Shown here piece by piece: positions 49,456-62,183 of a stretch of 64,000 nt of DNA; within the stretch, counting starts at the first letter, position 1, and the number at the start of each line of letters is the position of its first letter. The DNA is taken from positions 97,624,001 through 97,688,000 of the forward strand of contig NC_092333.1 in the NCBI RefSeq assembly GCF_046630445.1, in the 5' to 3' direction. Source of the stretch: Rutidosis leptorrhynchoides (lineage: Eukaryota; Streptophyta; Magnoliopsida; Asterales; Asteraceae). The notes below the pieces were generated by a model that ran no database searches, was not told the origin of the DNA, and saw only the letters and a list, made by a program, of their open reading frames with translations. The position numbers and the translations under genes were made by a program.

Positions 49456-52400
49456 TTAAAGATCTGTGCGCTGCAAATTCTCCGAGCATTTTAGCAATAA
49501 ACCATGAACCTTTTCGTACCCAAATCTATCACCAACGGACCCCACCTCCTCTTCATCATTATCACTGTCAATTTCGTTAGGCGTAACACGATTTTGATAA
49601 CTTCTTCGTCTGATCACAAACACATTGAAATAATAACTGACCACATTTTGCTTCGATTTAGCAGGAATAAAGTTCGAAGCTTTTTTCCAAAAGTTGTTCA
49701 TGATTTCGCGCCTACTCTTGGTGCTATGACCTAATTCATACCTAGCTCTAATTGCTAAATTTTTAAATCTTTTTTCTTCTTCAGGTTCCCAAGAAAGCGA
49801 AACTTCCTCACCCATCCGATTAAATTTCCACTCGTAGAACAGTTGACCAAGTTTGATTTTGACTTTCAACCTGTTTTCAGCTATGTGAAACCTCACGCAT
49901 TCAGCTGAGCCCGGAAATACACACTCACAAAACGTCTCCCTTCCTAGCCCGATTTTCGAAATATCCTTTTTGTATTCTCCATTTATGTCGTTTGGTGGGG
50001 GCCACATTTGAGTACCGAGCCACTTGGGATCACTTTCAGAAATTATACCAGTCCATGGTGGCACTTGGGCTTGATAAAGTGGACCAACGTTATACTTTTC
50101 ACCGTGTGGTTCAACGAGTTCACTAATTCGGTCCATTGGGATTTTACCGGATTCAATTCGTTGACGTTTTATACGCGAGGGGGATGGTATTGCGGAACCC
50201 GATCTTCTACTGCAATTTGACTGAACTGTATCATCTTCATACATTGAAGGATGCATTTTCTGATTTTTCTTCTATATATTAAAAAAAAAAAAGTTACATG
50301 AACAATACAACATAATAAGAATATTACTTATTCTTGATCATTCTACAATTTCATTTCATGTAAAAGAATATTTATACAGGTGCTATAACATGGATGCATG
50401 TAAATGACGATAAATCATATTAATTCGTATATAACAAGTAGAACACAAGCTGGAACAACTAAAAACAAAATAAGGTTATTTATAATTCATACAAGTACTA
50501 TTAAGCAATAAAAAACATCTTTGTTCAAAATTACAAGAACTTACGTTCCAATATTGCCTAACATAGATATTTGACGATTCTTTACTTCTTCAGTTTTTTT
50601 TTTTTTTTTTTTTTTTGAAAGGCAAGTAATTGTGTTAATAAAAAAATACTAGCCAAAAGCTAGCAGATACAACGACCCAAACGACCACGAACACTAACTA
50701 TAAGACGACAACGAAACTAAAAACTCACAACAGAAACACAATTAACCCGCGAAACTACGAACCCGAGTAAACAACTTTAAGACCCTACTAAAATACCAAC
50801 AAAGCGGAATGTGAAACACGAATGAGCATAAGGCTTGGACCAATAAACGAATCAATCATATTCGGATTCTGAATCCGAGGATGAAAAATCTTTATCATCA
50901 TCCTCGTTTTACTATTTCCAAGTAGATAGGAACCACAATACACTTCTTTATATCTTTCAAGCCATATAAACAAGATTTACATAACGAATATATCTATATT
51001 AAAAACAAAAAAGCGTCAAAAAATCCAGAAAATTTGAGCAATTTGACATATCCTAATATTTGGTGAATTGCAACTTAAGCAATATCAATAAATAGTTAAA
51101 TACATATGTATATCAGCAACAAAAGCACCCTGTGAAGCAAATTAAATATTTTTCATAATCAGAGTAATTTGAAGTTCCTGTGCTAGTTGAAAGTCAAAAA
51201 GATACTTAGTAGAGGGTTGCAAAACAAGTTGCAGGATATAATAGTTAATCTTGCTGCTTATCCCTTCTCTTATAACATTTGGATTATAATTAACAGATTC
51301 ATAATTGCAGCAATAGTATACTTAGTGTGGCAAGAGAGAAATTGCAGATTGTTTAAAAAGAAGAAACGTTCTAATGCTGAAATGATCATAATTCAATACA
51401 TCAAGCTCAAGTTGATAAGCCTCAAAGTGAGAAGGACACAGGCAGTGGTTAACTCTGAAACTTTTTTGCAGTTACAGTGTGTAGTTGTTTCGGTGTTTTT
51501 TCGACTTATTTGTAGCATGTCTTGCAAGATGAGACAACTTATGTTAACTCAGATGTGAATGTTGGTTCGATTTTGGTGTTAGATTGTTGTTTGATAGGAT
51601 ACACTTCTGTATTGTTGCTGTAATTGGGTTACGTTAGCCCCTATTGTTTTAAGTTTGGGTAGGAATTGCTCCTGACCCATGTTTGCTGAGTCTGTATTAG
51701 TTCTTTTGATTGATAAATTCAACTTTATTTTACTAAATAATCAATTAACATATTGTACAGCTAACATTCAAGAGCTGAAGGGCGAAAAGTTACCTGAGAA
51801 CCACATGCTTCATTGACTGAATCAACATTAAGTTCCGCAAAAAGGACCCGTCTTGCAATCAAAACTTGCTTCCTTAGTTTATCAGTCATATCATTATTCC
51901 ACATATTACTTTGTGACATTTTAACGGCAGGATCATGCGGATTCCGCGCAGTATGTGTTAGCCAATCCAACATTTCCGATATCGACAAAGGTTCTTCTTT
52001 CATCTTCCTTTTTTGACTATCGACATTATAGGAAATAACGTTGCGTCTAGCATCATTGTTAGCAGTTAACATAACACAATCATTATCAGCAATCCTTGGA
52101 AGTCCCATTTTCTTGACAACGTTATTGGACGATAACTCGTTTCTTTTAACCTCATCATTAACCATCGAAAATCCCACTTTCTTAATTACCTCGGGAGATA
52201 AATCGCACGTTTTGTCATCAACTAAACTAAATTTTTCATCATCATCATCATCATTAATTCTTGAAAATTCAAGATTCATCCCTATCGTATTTCGATCAAA
52301 CCCCGAAGTACCCTCGTTTTTCTTCGTAGCATCTTCAAATTCAACAACTTCAACATCAATTATAGATTTTCCCAATTGGCGTGACAAAAGATCGAGCTTC

Positions 52401-52876
52401 TCAACTAATCCGATATTTAAATTCTCCATTTCCTCATCTTTAAAACCTCCATTAAACAACCATTGATCTAATTCTTCCAAATACTTGATATATATCAACT
52501 TCAAAGACGCAACTAGCTCGATTTCTAACCCACATTCTCTTGCAACAAATTCCCATAAGTTAGTTTCGGATACCAATTCATAACTACCTATTCTCCTAAC
52601 TGTCAAAAACAGTTTGAACAAATCCGCGTGGTGTCCATCGCCAAGTTTAGGCGGAAACGGCCTAAAAAGATTTCGATTCACAGACACTTCTTTCAAGAAA
52701 AATGAAAGAACTTGATCAAATAATGCCCTTAATTCATTAACATCCATACAACCATTCAAATCTCCATACTTTACATATGAATCATGATTTACAAACAATT
52801 CATCACTACTACAATCTTCATGAACTTTGAACTCATTCAAATTAGACCCATTTTTCAATCCAGAATCATGGGCCAT
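49456..52876 (-). CDS. ARID and ELM2 domain protein (plant ARID1/ARID2-like)
   Basis: Two coding exons are 52876-51794 (361 codons, donor CAG|GTAACT) and 50259-49456 (acceptor AATCAG|AAA, stop included), giving 628 aa. The 1534-bp phase-0 intron joins …ACGSQ to KMHPSMYED. Residues about 50-140 form an ARID domain (FRPFPPKLGDGHHADLFKLF, GSYELVSETNLWEFVARECG). A loosely conserved acidic middle and a basic RKMKEEPLSISEML segment follow. From about 415 there is an ELM2-like part (VGPLYQAQVPPWTG … KWLGTQMWPPP), then a SANT/Myb-like segment (WEPEEEKRFKNLA). ARID domains bind AT-rich DNA and ELM2-SANT regions recruit histone deacetylases. From memory the Arabidopsis homologues ARID1 (At2g46040) and ARID2 have the same order, and ARID1 acts in pollen. 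A 5'UTR intron is likely (donor AAAG|GTAAAAAC near 53010). The gene looks intact. Confidence 0.88.
50594..50790 (-). repeat. LINE 3'-end fragment in the ARID gene intron
   Basis: The minus strand ends TTATTAACACAATTACTTGCCTTTC then an A-run (the T-run 50594-50616). TGCCTTTC followed by A is a common plant LINE 3' ending. It lies in the sense orientation of the host gene. Confidence 0.5.
51187..51750 (+). pseudogene. Truncated LINE: C-terminus of ORF2 and 3'UTR, in the ARID gene intron
   Basis: A frame to 51558 contains IIINRFIIAAIVYLVWQERN followed by CRLFKKKKRSNAEMIIIQYI and LKLISLKVRR. This is the C-terminal end found after the zf-RVT region of many plant L1-type reverse transcriptases. 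The RT itself is missing, as expected for 5' truncation. It is antisense to the ARID gene and sits in its intron. Confidence 0.7.
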
Positions 52877-53610
52877 ATTTTGACATCAAGATTCAATCTT
52901 TTCTCTTGTTTATCATAAACAACACAAAGAGTGTACAAATTCTTACAACCCCATATTTAAACATACAAAAACAGGGATCAAAGTTGCTTTTGTTATAAGG
53001 GTTTTTACCTTTGTAAAATTGTTTGCCTCACAGCCCTTTTAATTATCTTTAGTTTCCTACACATGGTGAACAAACAATGACATAACAAGTGCGTGAGAAA
53101 AAAAGTAATTAGGTTTAATTGATGCAGTTTGGGTAGAAATAATATGGGATTAAACAAGAAATAGGTTTTTAATATGTTTTGAGACCTCAAGAAATAGGTC
53201 AAGACTAGTGCCAGAATGTCTAAAGAGACAACATTTTGATTTTTGTTTTACTTAAAAAATGAAAACGGCATTTAAATACACTAGTAAATAAATACTTTGT
53301 GTTAAAAAATAATATAGAGAGAAAACAGGAATCATGTCCAATTAAATACTCACCTTTAGTAATCGGTAGGTGTTGAATCGGATTTGTGTAAAGGAATTTG
53401 GTTTGGGTTAAATTCAATTCAGTGAAAAAAACCCTAATCTTGGTGGATATTAGGGGCGCTCCTACTTTTGGAGAAAGAGATTTGTGGGTTTTGGTCTAGG
53501 AATATGTGTTGTACACATAATAAAAGATAACAAAATTGTTCAAATCGTCTATGTGTTTACCATTTATCTATTTTTATTTTTATAATTTATTTTATTTTTT
53601 AAATTTTTTT
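52877..53610. other. 5' flank of the ARID-ELM2 gene
   Basis: It includes the presumed 5'UTR exon and intron of the minus-strand gene (donor near 53010, acceptor before 52905) and AT-rich promoter sequence. No other gene is seen. Confidence 0.45.
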
Positions 53611-53815
53611 TTATTTATAGGTCGGAGGTCTTTTCAGAAGCACTCTCTCTATCCATTGAACATTGAGAGAGATGATTTTCTCTACTCTTGGAAGTGTTTC
53701 ACTTCGGGTGGAGACTCTTTATTCTAGAATATGGGAAAGATTGTCTACATCTCACCTCCCCATACATCGCATATGCGGAATTGAGTTTTATTGTTGTTGT
53801 ATTCTGTTTGTATCA
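53611..53815 (+). repeat. SINE-like element, copy 2
   Basis: GGTCGGAGGTC at 53620, CTCTCTCTATCC, GGTGGAGAC, TCTACATCTCACCTCCCC and a TTGTTGTTG tail follow the same order as copy 1 but in plus orientation. The two copies flank the ARID gene in opposite orientations. Confidence 0.6.
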
Positions 53816-53827
53816 ATCTCAATTAAA

Positions 53828-53886
53828 GTTTGCACGGACAGTCCTTAAACAAGGATTTATCTTGTTTAAGGACTGTTCGTGCAAAC
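53828..53886. repeat. Near-perfect 26-bp hairpin with 7-nt loop
   Basis: The left arm 53828-53853 (GTTTGCACGGACAGTCC…) and right arm 53861-53886 are complementary with one G-T position. The loop is GATTTAT. It directly follows the SINE-like copy. Confidence 0.9.
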
Positions 53887-53889
53887 TCA

Positions 53890-55682
53890 CTGTCGACCTT
53901 TCCGGTACTCCTTTTCTTGTTATTAATCTGTTACTTTGCATCACTAATTTACCTTATTCTTAGCTACATTAGTATCGCCGACTTTACCTCCATCTTCTCT
54001 TCGTCCTAATTTTCTTAGCTGCCGCAATTTTCTTCCACATCCAACATTGACGTTTTGTAGTTCTTTGAAGCTGTCCGGTCCGACCACCGACATCTCGCTG
54101 GTGGTTCGGTCTTACTGCTTTTTGTGAGAATAAATTTCAACCGTTCCTCTCTTTTCTGGCGACTTGATGCCGTCCGTATTCCCCGGTCACGCTCTCAGTG
54201 AACAGACGACGATTCTGTGCGTTTAGGCATGGATCTAGGATCTGTTGGTTTGTTGGTTTGTCAGGGGTTAATTGATGTGTATTTCGTCTGTCCGGGTGAG
54301 GTTGGGTGGCTCTGCCTTTTTCATTCTCTTCTTCCTCGCCGACATTTCTTCTCCCTTGGTGGTTGTAAGCGACGAGTTCCGCCAGAACTCTACAAGCATC
54401 TAGGTTTGGTTCTAGGTTTTGCTTTGGGGTGGGGTTAGAGTTGGCTTGCTAGCGGTTATTGTGTTTTGTGTCGAAACCCTGTTGATTTATCGGCAGTTTA
54501 CGTGCGCTGTTGGCGGCCATGGGCGGTTGCTAGTGGTCGCTTGATGGATTGCGTGGCTGTTGGTATGTGGTGGGGATGGTGGCTGACGCCTGCTGCCTGG
54601 TGACTGGATGTGGCATCTAGTGGTTGTTGACGGATGTTGGTGGGCCGCTAGGGGCTGTCGTAGTCTAAGGTGGCGTTGGTAGTGGGTGGCTACTGCTAGT
54701 GGTTGCCGGTTGTTGCTGGTGGCTGCTGGCACAAGCGGACAATCGTTCGTTGGCCGTTGGAATTTGTTGGTTTGTAAATCCCAAAAAATTAGCGGAGATG
54801 GCCGGGTTCCTTTATGGTTTGTATCTGCATCTGGTTTTGTTCGTCTGCTGCTTGTTTGGTTCATTCATTCCATTTATCTTCTTCAATTAAACCTAAACTG
54901 CCAGCCACCCCTAACTTCTTCGGTCAAACCAGCACCACAGCCTTCTTCATTAGTGTTCAGACCGCCGCCCACCGTGCACCCATTTTATTTTCTGTCGTGG
55001 CATGATGTAGATGATGGTGGTCAGCGATGGTGGCTGACATACGTTTAAATATGGGTTTTAGTAAGGAGACATGGTGGTGGTTGCAGGAGGTCGATGTAGT
55101 GGTGGATGACGGTCTGTTTAAATATGAGTTTAATGGAGGGAAAATTGTGGTGGTGTCGGGAGTACAATGGTGGTGGTGACAACGATAGTTAATTTTTTAG
55201 ATCTTATGTATTTTCTTTTTTCAAATTTGGTGTTTTCTTTCAAATATGGTGTTGTTTGAGCTTAATCTGACATTGTCCGGTAGTGATGGTGTCGCTTGAG
55301 CATGTGTCCAGAAGTGTTCGACGGTGGTGACAGGTGGTTGAGGGTGGTGTTGGTCGATGGTGGTAGCAGAAGGTTGATGGTGGGGCGATAGGAGGTTAAT
55401 GGTGGTGGTGCGGTATGATGTTGATGATGGTGATGGTGGTTCTAATGGTGATGGTGGCAAGTGGTTGACGGTGGTCGTGACAGGTGGTTGATAGTTGGTT
55501 GGAGGTGGATATAAATGTAAGGGTATTTTAGTCATTGTAATAGTGTTGGGTAAGGTGGATATAAAGTATTGGTTAGTAATCATAATAATCAAATTAAAAA
55601 TTGGTAAAATGACACTTTTGCCATTGTGAAATGCTGATGGTGATGGTGGCAAGTGGTTGACGGTAATGGTGACAGGTGGTTG
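53890..55682. other. Low-complexity GGT/GTT-rich intergenic DNA with a 192-bp duplication
   Basis: From about 54480 the strand is rich in GGTGGT and TGGTTG words, which open long but meaningless frames on both strands. A 192-bp unit starts at 55445 and again at 55637. The second copy continues beyond the inserted solo LTR at 60555-60690. I see no gene. Confidence 0.6.
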
Positions 55683-55751
55683 TGTAAGACCCTAATCAGT
55701 TTGTACAGCAGTGTAAATAGTGTACTTAAAGTGTGGGATTGATTGTGCAGC

Positions 55752-58578
55752 TGTGACGACCCGAAAATTTCCGACCAAATTTAAACTTAACCTTTATATG
55801 TTTCCGACACGATAAGCAGAATTTGTAATGTTGAATCTCAAAAAGTTTGGAACTACATTCATGTAATCAATTATCCTTTGACCGTGTTCGACGATTCACG
55901 AACAATTATGTGTATATAGATATGTATATATAATATATAATATTAACTGAAAACATTAACAAAGTATTAGATATATGATACTTTACATGAACGTATTTGT
56001 TTCGATATATTTATTGACAGAATTAAGAGATAATATCAAATGATTGAATTATTAAATACATTATGATATGATTACGGGCCTATGTTATGAGGTCCACTGT
56101 GATTTAAGAAATCTATTCTTCTTGACCACTCATTACTTAACTAGTATGATAAAATAACGATATTTATATTTTATTTTATCAAATATATATAACGATTTAA
56201 ATTAATATTATATATATTTATACGCGTATTATACGTACATTGTTTTATACTTTTACTATACTTTAACTTTACCTTTACTTTACTTTTACTTTACTTTAAC
56301 TTTAATAATTCACTTTAATAATTCATACTTTAATAATTCACTTTAATAATTCATACTTCACTTTAATAATTCATACTTTAATAATTCACTTTAATAATTC
56401 ATACTTTAATAATTTACTTTAATAATTCATACTTTAATAATTCACTTTAATAATTCATACTTTAATAATTCACTTTAATAATTAATACTTTAATAATTCA
56501 CTTTAATAATTCAAAAATTTATTATAAATAGAATTCAATAGGTTTTATTATTTCATAGAAACATGAAAATATATTTCTCTAAACTCTCTCAATCGAATTA
56601 CACATATATATTTTCTTTGTATTATTTCAAGATATTATTAGTATACATAAAATACTACGACGGAGTAATATTCAGACGATTTTAAAATAAGTTTTCAAAC
56701 GGGATAGAGCTAAGGAAATTATGGGTTATAGCTATGGAGGTTATGGGTATTGATCGAGGGTATTGCTCGTGAGGTCAACCTAACGTTTATCATTTTCGTT
56801 TCGTCTACGTACTTTCCTGCAATATTGAATCTCAATATTGATAAGTGAGCACTCATAACTTAACTTTTATATTTCAATAGTGTATCCCTGACTAGTGCTC
56901 GAGTATATAGGATTATGCATGCTTGTACATTCGATATTGTCCTTAGATAGGTTTGTTGAATCCTGAATTAGATACATATGCTACTGAGATAGGGTATATG
57001 ATATGCATGTCATTGGAAAGCTAGCGAAAAATTAAGAACTTTTCATTTAGATATCGAATGGTTTCGATGAACGGATTAGAAGTTATAGTCAACTGAATTT
57101 TAGTATTATTGTTAAAATGATTATTATTACTATCGTCGTTATTATTTTAATAGAAATATCATTGTTATTATAAAATATCATTATTACTATTATGTTAGTA
57201 TTATCATTTTATCATAATAACATTTTTAGTAAATATAAATATTGTTATTTTTTTTATAGAATAATAATTATTATTATTACAAAATAATACAACTTTTACT
57301 TATTATTATTATGATCAATATTATTTTATCAAATAAATAGGGGATACAAAGATATTTTTCACCACGCGTAATATAATTACATTAATAATACTTACCACTA
57401 TAGTTTTACGATATTAAGTGAACTTTATAAATTTTACTACTTAAGATATATAAAAGTATATTTTATCAATATATAAACGTTAATATAAATTTTTATTAAT
57501 AAATGACTTTTATTATTATAAAATCTAATAAATATATTTTAATATATAAAATGACTATAGTTAAGTTATATAATAAACACGTATAAATTTTAGAAGTCAT
57601 TTTGGGTTAAGTTGACTTTTGTTGACTTTTGCATATTAGTCTCGAGCATTAGGATTGTGGTACACTATGACTTGACCAAAAATTGTTAGACAAATATTGA
57701 CCAACATATAAATATATATAATTAATATAGGTTCGTGAATCCGAGGCCAACCTTGCACTTGTTAAATGACGTTATATGTATTTTTACTACGAAATACAGT
57801 ATGGTGAGTTTCATTACTCCCTTTTTATATATATTTTTGGGCTGAGAATACATGCGTTGTTTTATAAATGTTTTACGAAATAGGCACAAGTACTAAAACT
57901 AATTCTATGTGGGTTTAAACCAGAAATATACCCTTAGCTTGGTAACATTAAACTACTTGTCTATGTACGGTAGGCGCGAATCCTAAAGATAGATCTATTG
58001 GGCCTAACAAACCCCATCCTGACTATGAGATGCTTTAGTACTTCGAGGTTATTTTAAACACACCTGATCTGGTATACTTCAGAGGGTAAAACATGAACGT
58101 TAAGGCTTGTTACCGGGTGCCTACAACTTATAGAATACTTTTATACACTCGCGAGTGTACGGATATTTATAGAAACTGAAATCTTGTGGTCTATTACTAT
58201 TACAGAAATGATTGATTATGATAAACTAATGAACTCACCAACCTTTTGGTTGACACTTTAAAGCATGTTTATTCTCAGGTATTAAAGAAATCTTCCGCTG
58301 TGCATTAGCTCATTTTAAGGATATTACTTGGAGTCATTCATGACATACTTTGAAAGACGTTGCATTCGAGTCGTTGAGTTCATCAAGATTAATATTAAGT
58401 CAATTATAGTTGGATGTAATATGAAATGGTATGCATGCCGTCAATTTTTGATGTAAAGAAAGTTTGTCTTTTAAAAACGAATGCAATGTTTGTAAAGCGT
58501 ATCATATAGAGGTCAAATACCTCGCGATGTAATCAACTATTGTGAATCGTTTATAATGTATATGAACGGATCCTTTCA
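55752..58578 (+). mobile_element. Solo LTR related to the outer Tekay-type element (2827 bp)
   Basis: Starts TGTGACGACC and ends GGATCCTTTCA, flanked by GCAGC (55747-55751, 58579-58583). Its 3' end (AGAGGTCAAATACCTCGCGA) and middle (GCGAATCCTAAAGATAGATC) match the outer element's LTR in opposite orientation. It is a member of that family reduced to one LTR, and it is younger than the solo LTR it interrupts. Confidence 0.85.
56283..56517. repeat. Tandem TTTAATAATTCA repeats
   Basis: About 15 units of CTTTAATAATTCA(C/TA) alternate in a 28-bp higher-order period inside the solo LTR. Confidence 0.85.
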
Positions 58579-59548
58579 GCAGCTTAACTAAAGTCAGTGA
58601 GTGACCCGAGCTTCGTGCGCGCCGCGCACATCAAAGGGAGCGCGCCGCGCACCCTTACTGTAGCCGTGTTTCAGCCCTTTTATTCAGATATTTTGATGGG
58701 CATTTTGGTAATTGCACATGTGGATGAATTAAAGGCAGTTTGGTCAGATTGTGGAGCCTCATTACTCCATTTCCAACAACCTTATCATCTTCACTTTAAT
58801 TTTAGAGAGAGAGTTTGAATTTTTGAGTGAGAAAGCTTAAATCCAAGAGGAAGGAGCTTGTTTCGGGTTAAAGTTCAAGTATTAAAGTTGTTCATATCCT
58901 CTCTAGCTACATTTTGGTTCTAGTGGTATGTTCTAACTTTGATTTCCTTACTTTGATTTTGTGTAAGGGTTAGGGTTTGAGTAAATGATGAACACAAAAC
59001 CCATATTTGGTAATTTTGGGTGTTCTTGGGTAAAATTGAGTCATAAAGACTAAATGGTAACTAACCTAGGGTTTCAAAGTATTAATTGTTGTTAATAAGT
59101 CCTAATTGGGTAGTTAATTTCTAGCACACCTAGTTATTTAGCAAATGGGTGTTGTTTGGATTTGAGGATGACTCAAAATAGGTGTGTTGGTTTAAACATG
59201 GTCAAAGTGTTAATAATTGACTTAGTTGGGAAATGTGGGTATGAATTACCCTAATTATGTTTTAGTAATCATTGTTGGACCTTAATCACTAGCTTTTAGT
59301 GGTTTATGATGGTCTTGACCTTAAAGAGGCTGTGTTAGTGAAAATGGGGCATTTAATGCACTTAAGTCACTAAATGCACATAAGTGAAGAGTTGGTATTT
59401 AGTCCAACTAGTTTGTGTGATTGATTGAGTACTTATTATATTAGGTACTTTGCATTGAAGCTTGTGGAAGTGTAAGACCGTCGTCAAATCGTTAAGGTGA
59501 GTGGAATAATTATACGTTCATGTATATGGCGTGTTTATTTGTGAATGT

Positions 59549-59773
59549 TATGGTATGAGCCATGTGCCGGTAGTGCCATAACATGTATGTGATGGATATA
59601 GAATGTGAACCACGTGCCGGTAGCATCGAGTGTGAACCACGTGCCGGTAGCACTATAAAATGAGGCATGAACCACGTGCCGGTAGCGTCAAAGTGTGAAC
59701 CATGTGCCGGTAGCACTATAAAAGAGTGGGAATCAAACGCGTATGGTGTGAACCACGTGCCGGTAGCACCATA
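59549..59773 (+). repeat. Array of six ACCACGTGCCGGTAGC repeats
   Basis: Copies start near 59556, 59606, 59632, 59667, 59696 and 59749 with irregular spacing of 26-53 bp. Four contain the palindrome CACGTG (G-box) and two have CATGTG. Confidence 0.85.
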
Positions 59774-59811
59774 GCGTTATGGTTAACCATATTGTGTTGC
59801 GATCGTTTAGC

Positions 59812-59813
<2 letters not shown>

Positions 59814-59872
<59 letters not shown>
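59814..59872. repeat. (TA)n microsatellite
   Basis: About 29 TA units directly after the G-box-bearing array. Confidence 0.95.
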
Positions 59873-59875
<3 letters not shown>

Positions 59876-60554
59876 GTTGAGTATATGCTAATGAGATTTT
59901 GTGTCAATGTACGACTTGTTGGTATTTCGGGTATGATTGACTTGCTATGTGAGTTACCTGTTCGTACGAGGTATTTGGTAATTGTGATTGCAAATAGATG
60001 GGTTATATATATGTATGTATAATTATTGCATTCACTAAGCTTTGCTTACCCTCTCGTTGTTTATCTTTTTATAGGCTCCGGCGTTGACAAGGGTAAGGGC
60101 CTTCGATTGGATTAGAGATCTCGCTTGTTGTATAGGGGACGCTTTTGGGATGTGATAGCTTTTGGAGTTTGACCGAGATATGAGTAGTTTAACCCCAAAC
60201 ACCATGCTCATAGTGTCGTTTGGTATTTAAACTTTTGTGGTCGAAAACTCATGTTTTGTATTAAACTCGTAAAACGGCAATTGTGGGCCCCGCTTTGTAA
60301 AACTGTTTTTATGATTGATTCGTGTTAGTTTTACATATATAAACATGTTGTGAAAAGGGTTTGGTCTAAATATGTCGGGAAGTGCGAGATCTTTTTACGT
60401 GTAAAAATTCAGCCTGACATAACCTGGAAGGTGCTGTGCGCGCCGCGCACTACAAGGGGAGCGCGCCGCGCACTCCCCTGTGCACAGCAGTTTTAATTTT
60501 TTTTTTTTTTGGGACTGTTTTCGGTTGTATATTGGGTTGGGTTGTTACAGGTTG

Positions 60555-61947
60555 ATAGTTGGTTGGTGGTGGATATAGATGAAAGGGTATTTTAGTCATT
60601 TTAATAGTGTTGAGTAAGATGGCTATAAAGTATTGGTTAGTAATCATAATATGCAAATAAAAGTTGGTAAAATGACACTTTTGTTATTGTGAACAGTATC
60701 AAGTTCATCATATTTAGTATATGTTTATTATTATTATTTATAATTTATAATTATAATTATAATATAATTATAATTATAATTATAATTATAATATAATTAT
60801 AATTATAATTATAATTATAATTATAATTATAATATAATATAATTTACCTATATGCGTCATTGCATAGTATGGATACGTAGATGACACTCAACTTGTTCTA
60901 AGATTCCTTTACTTTGTTAGTGATAAAGGCTATTAGCATTTATATCCATAATGCATTAATTGAACGAACGTGTTGTCTTTGTATATATATTTTTTATAGA
61001 GGCGGTGAAATGGGTAACAAGTTTAATCGAGTTGGGCACATTTTCTGCCAATTCTTGTTATTCATCATGATCAGAAAGCTTTTAACGTCAAATAGGGACT
61101 CTCAAAGGAAAATACTTTTAAACCCTTGAAAGACTAGAACATTTGATACGCGACTATTGACCCTTTTGGCCTGTCATGAACATACAAAATCATTTATGTC
61201 GATCCCACTTTCATAAAAAAATATGGGCTAGCGTACTGTAATTTGGAACGAAGCGATAGTTGTACGGGTGCAGGATGTTGATCATCTTTATGTTGAAGCT
61301 TTACTATCTGCTTGGCGTATTGATCTGGATCTATTCATCATGTAAATGGTCCAAGTTAAATATAGACGAGAAAGTGAGAAAAAAAAATGAGATTGGTTAT
61401 ATGTTTTCTTGCTGAACAAACTGAATCATCTGTAGTGCTGACTTATATATTTATTAGGTAATTGGACACGGTGGTGCAACCATAATTAATTCAGGTTAAT
61501 CTTCGGGTTTGTAGAAGAAGCCTAGAAGGCATTAATTAGTTTATGAAACTTAATCCAGTTGTGTTGGACTAATGTAAATACGCGAAACAGTTTTTGTGCC
61601 CCCTTCACGTAACTTTACATAAACTTACGTCAAGTTACGTAAATTTACGTGTTAGGTAAACTTACGCACTTACGTCAAGTTACGTAAACTTACATAAAGT
61701 TGAGTAAATTTATGTTTACTTACATCAACTTACGTCAAGTTACGAATATCTGTACGTTATCGTAGTTTCCATTCTCAGAGCCAATACGTTACCGGTTGTA
61801 CCGTCTACAAAACCCTGGTGCACTTGAGATGCGTCCCGGTCGAGGCCTCGAGTTGCCGGACCTAACGCTTTGAGGAAAAAGTGTTGACCCGAAAATTGGA
61901 CGACCACCTCCATTTCTTATATCCTGTAAAGAATAAAGAGATCTTTA
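60555..61947. other. Intergenic DNA with simple repeats
   Basis: 60555-60690 is the displaced part of the 192-bp duplication. 60735-60845 is an (ATTATA/ATAATT)n tract. 61600-61750 is a degenerate array of about 20-bp units CTTACGTCAAGTTACGTAAA. No gene is seen. Confidence 0.6.
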
Positions 61948-62180
61948 GGCTGTGTTCCCAAGTTGTATTTTGGGAAGAAAGAGAATGAAGTGATAAGAAA
62001 ATTTAAAAGTTTAGTGTTCCTGAGTTTTAAGTTGGAGAGAAATGAAATGAAGAGAAGTGATGATTTAGTGCAATTTTCCTTCATATGCTTCCTTCTAAAT
62101 TGGAAGGATCCAACTCCCCTCCCCTTCATTGCCCTTCATCTCAATTCATTTCTTTCCTAAAACAACTCTGGAACACAGCC
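61948..62180. mobile_element. Tourist-like (PIF/Harbinger) MITE, 233 bp
   Basis: Inverted ends GGCTGTGTTC … GAACACAGCC lie between TTA duplicates (61945-61947, 62181-62183). The arms remain similar for about 45 bp (GTTGT(A)TTTTGGGAAGAAAG against its inverted partner). A TTA duplication with GG-starting ends is diagnostic of this superfamily. Confidence 0.85.
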
Positions 62181-62183
62181 TTA

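Larger units (their letters stand above)
55683..60549 (+). mobile_element. Solo LTR of a gypsy-type element (about 2035 bp without its insert)
   Basis: Starts TGTAAGACCC and ends GGTTGTTACA, flanked by GGTTG (55678-55682, 60550-60554). There is no internal coding region, so it looks like the product of recombination between two LTRs. It contains paired GC palindromes near both ends (58615-58652, 60436-60473), a G-box-bearing repeat array and a TA tract. Orientation is inferred from TG…CA and the LTR-like GCTTACCCTCTCGTTG … TATAGGCTCCGG. Another solo LTR is inserted in it. Confidence 0.8.

Noticed and set aside
54217-55652. Several ORFs of 60-143 codons in the GGT-rich region
   Set aside because: Low-complexity DNA opens all frames. 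The peptides are repetitive (Pro/Thr/His or Gly/Val) and match no family.
58597-58818. 73-codon ORF starting MSDPSFVRAAH
   Set aside because: It lies in the solo LTR, spans the GC palindromes and has no recognisable domain.
59716-60022. ORFs containing YIYIYIY repeats
   Set aside because: Translation of the (TA)n tract and the G-box-bearing array.
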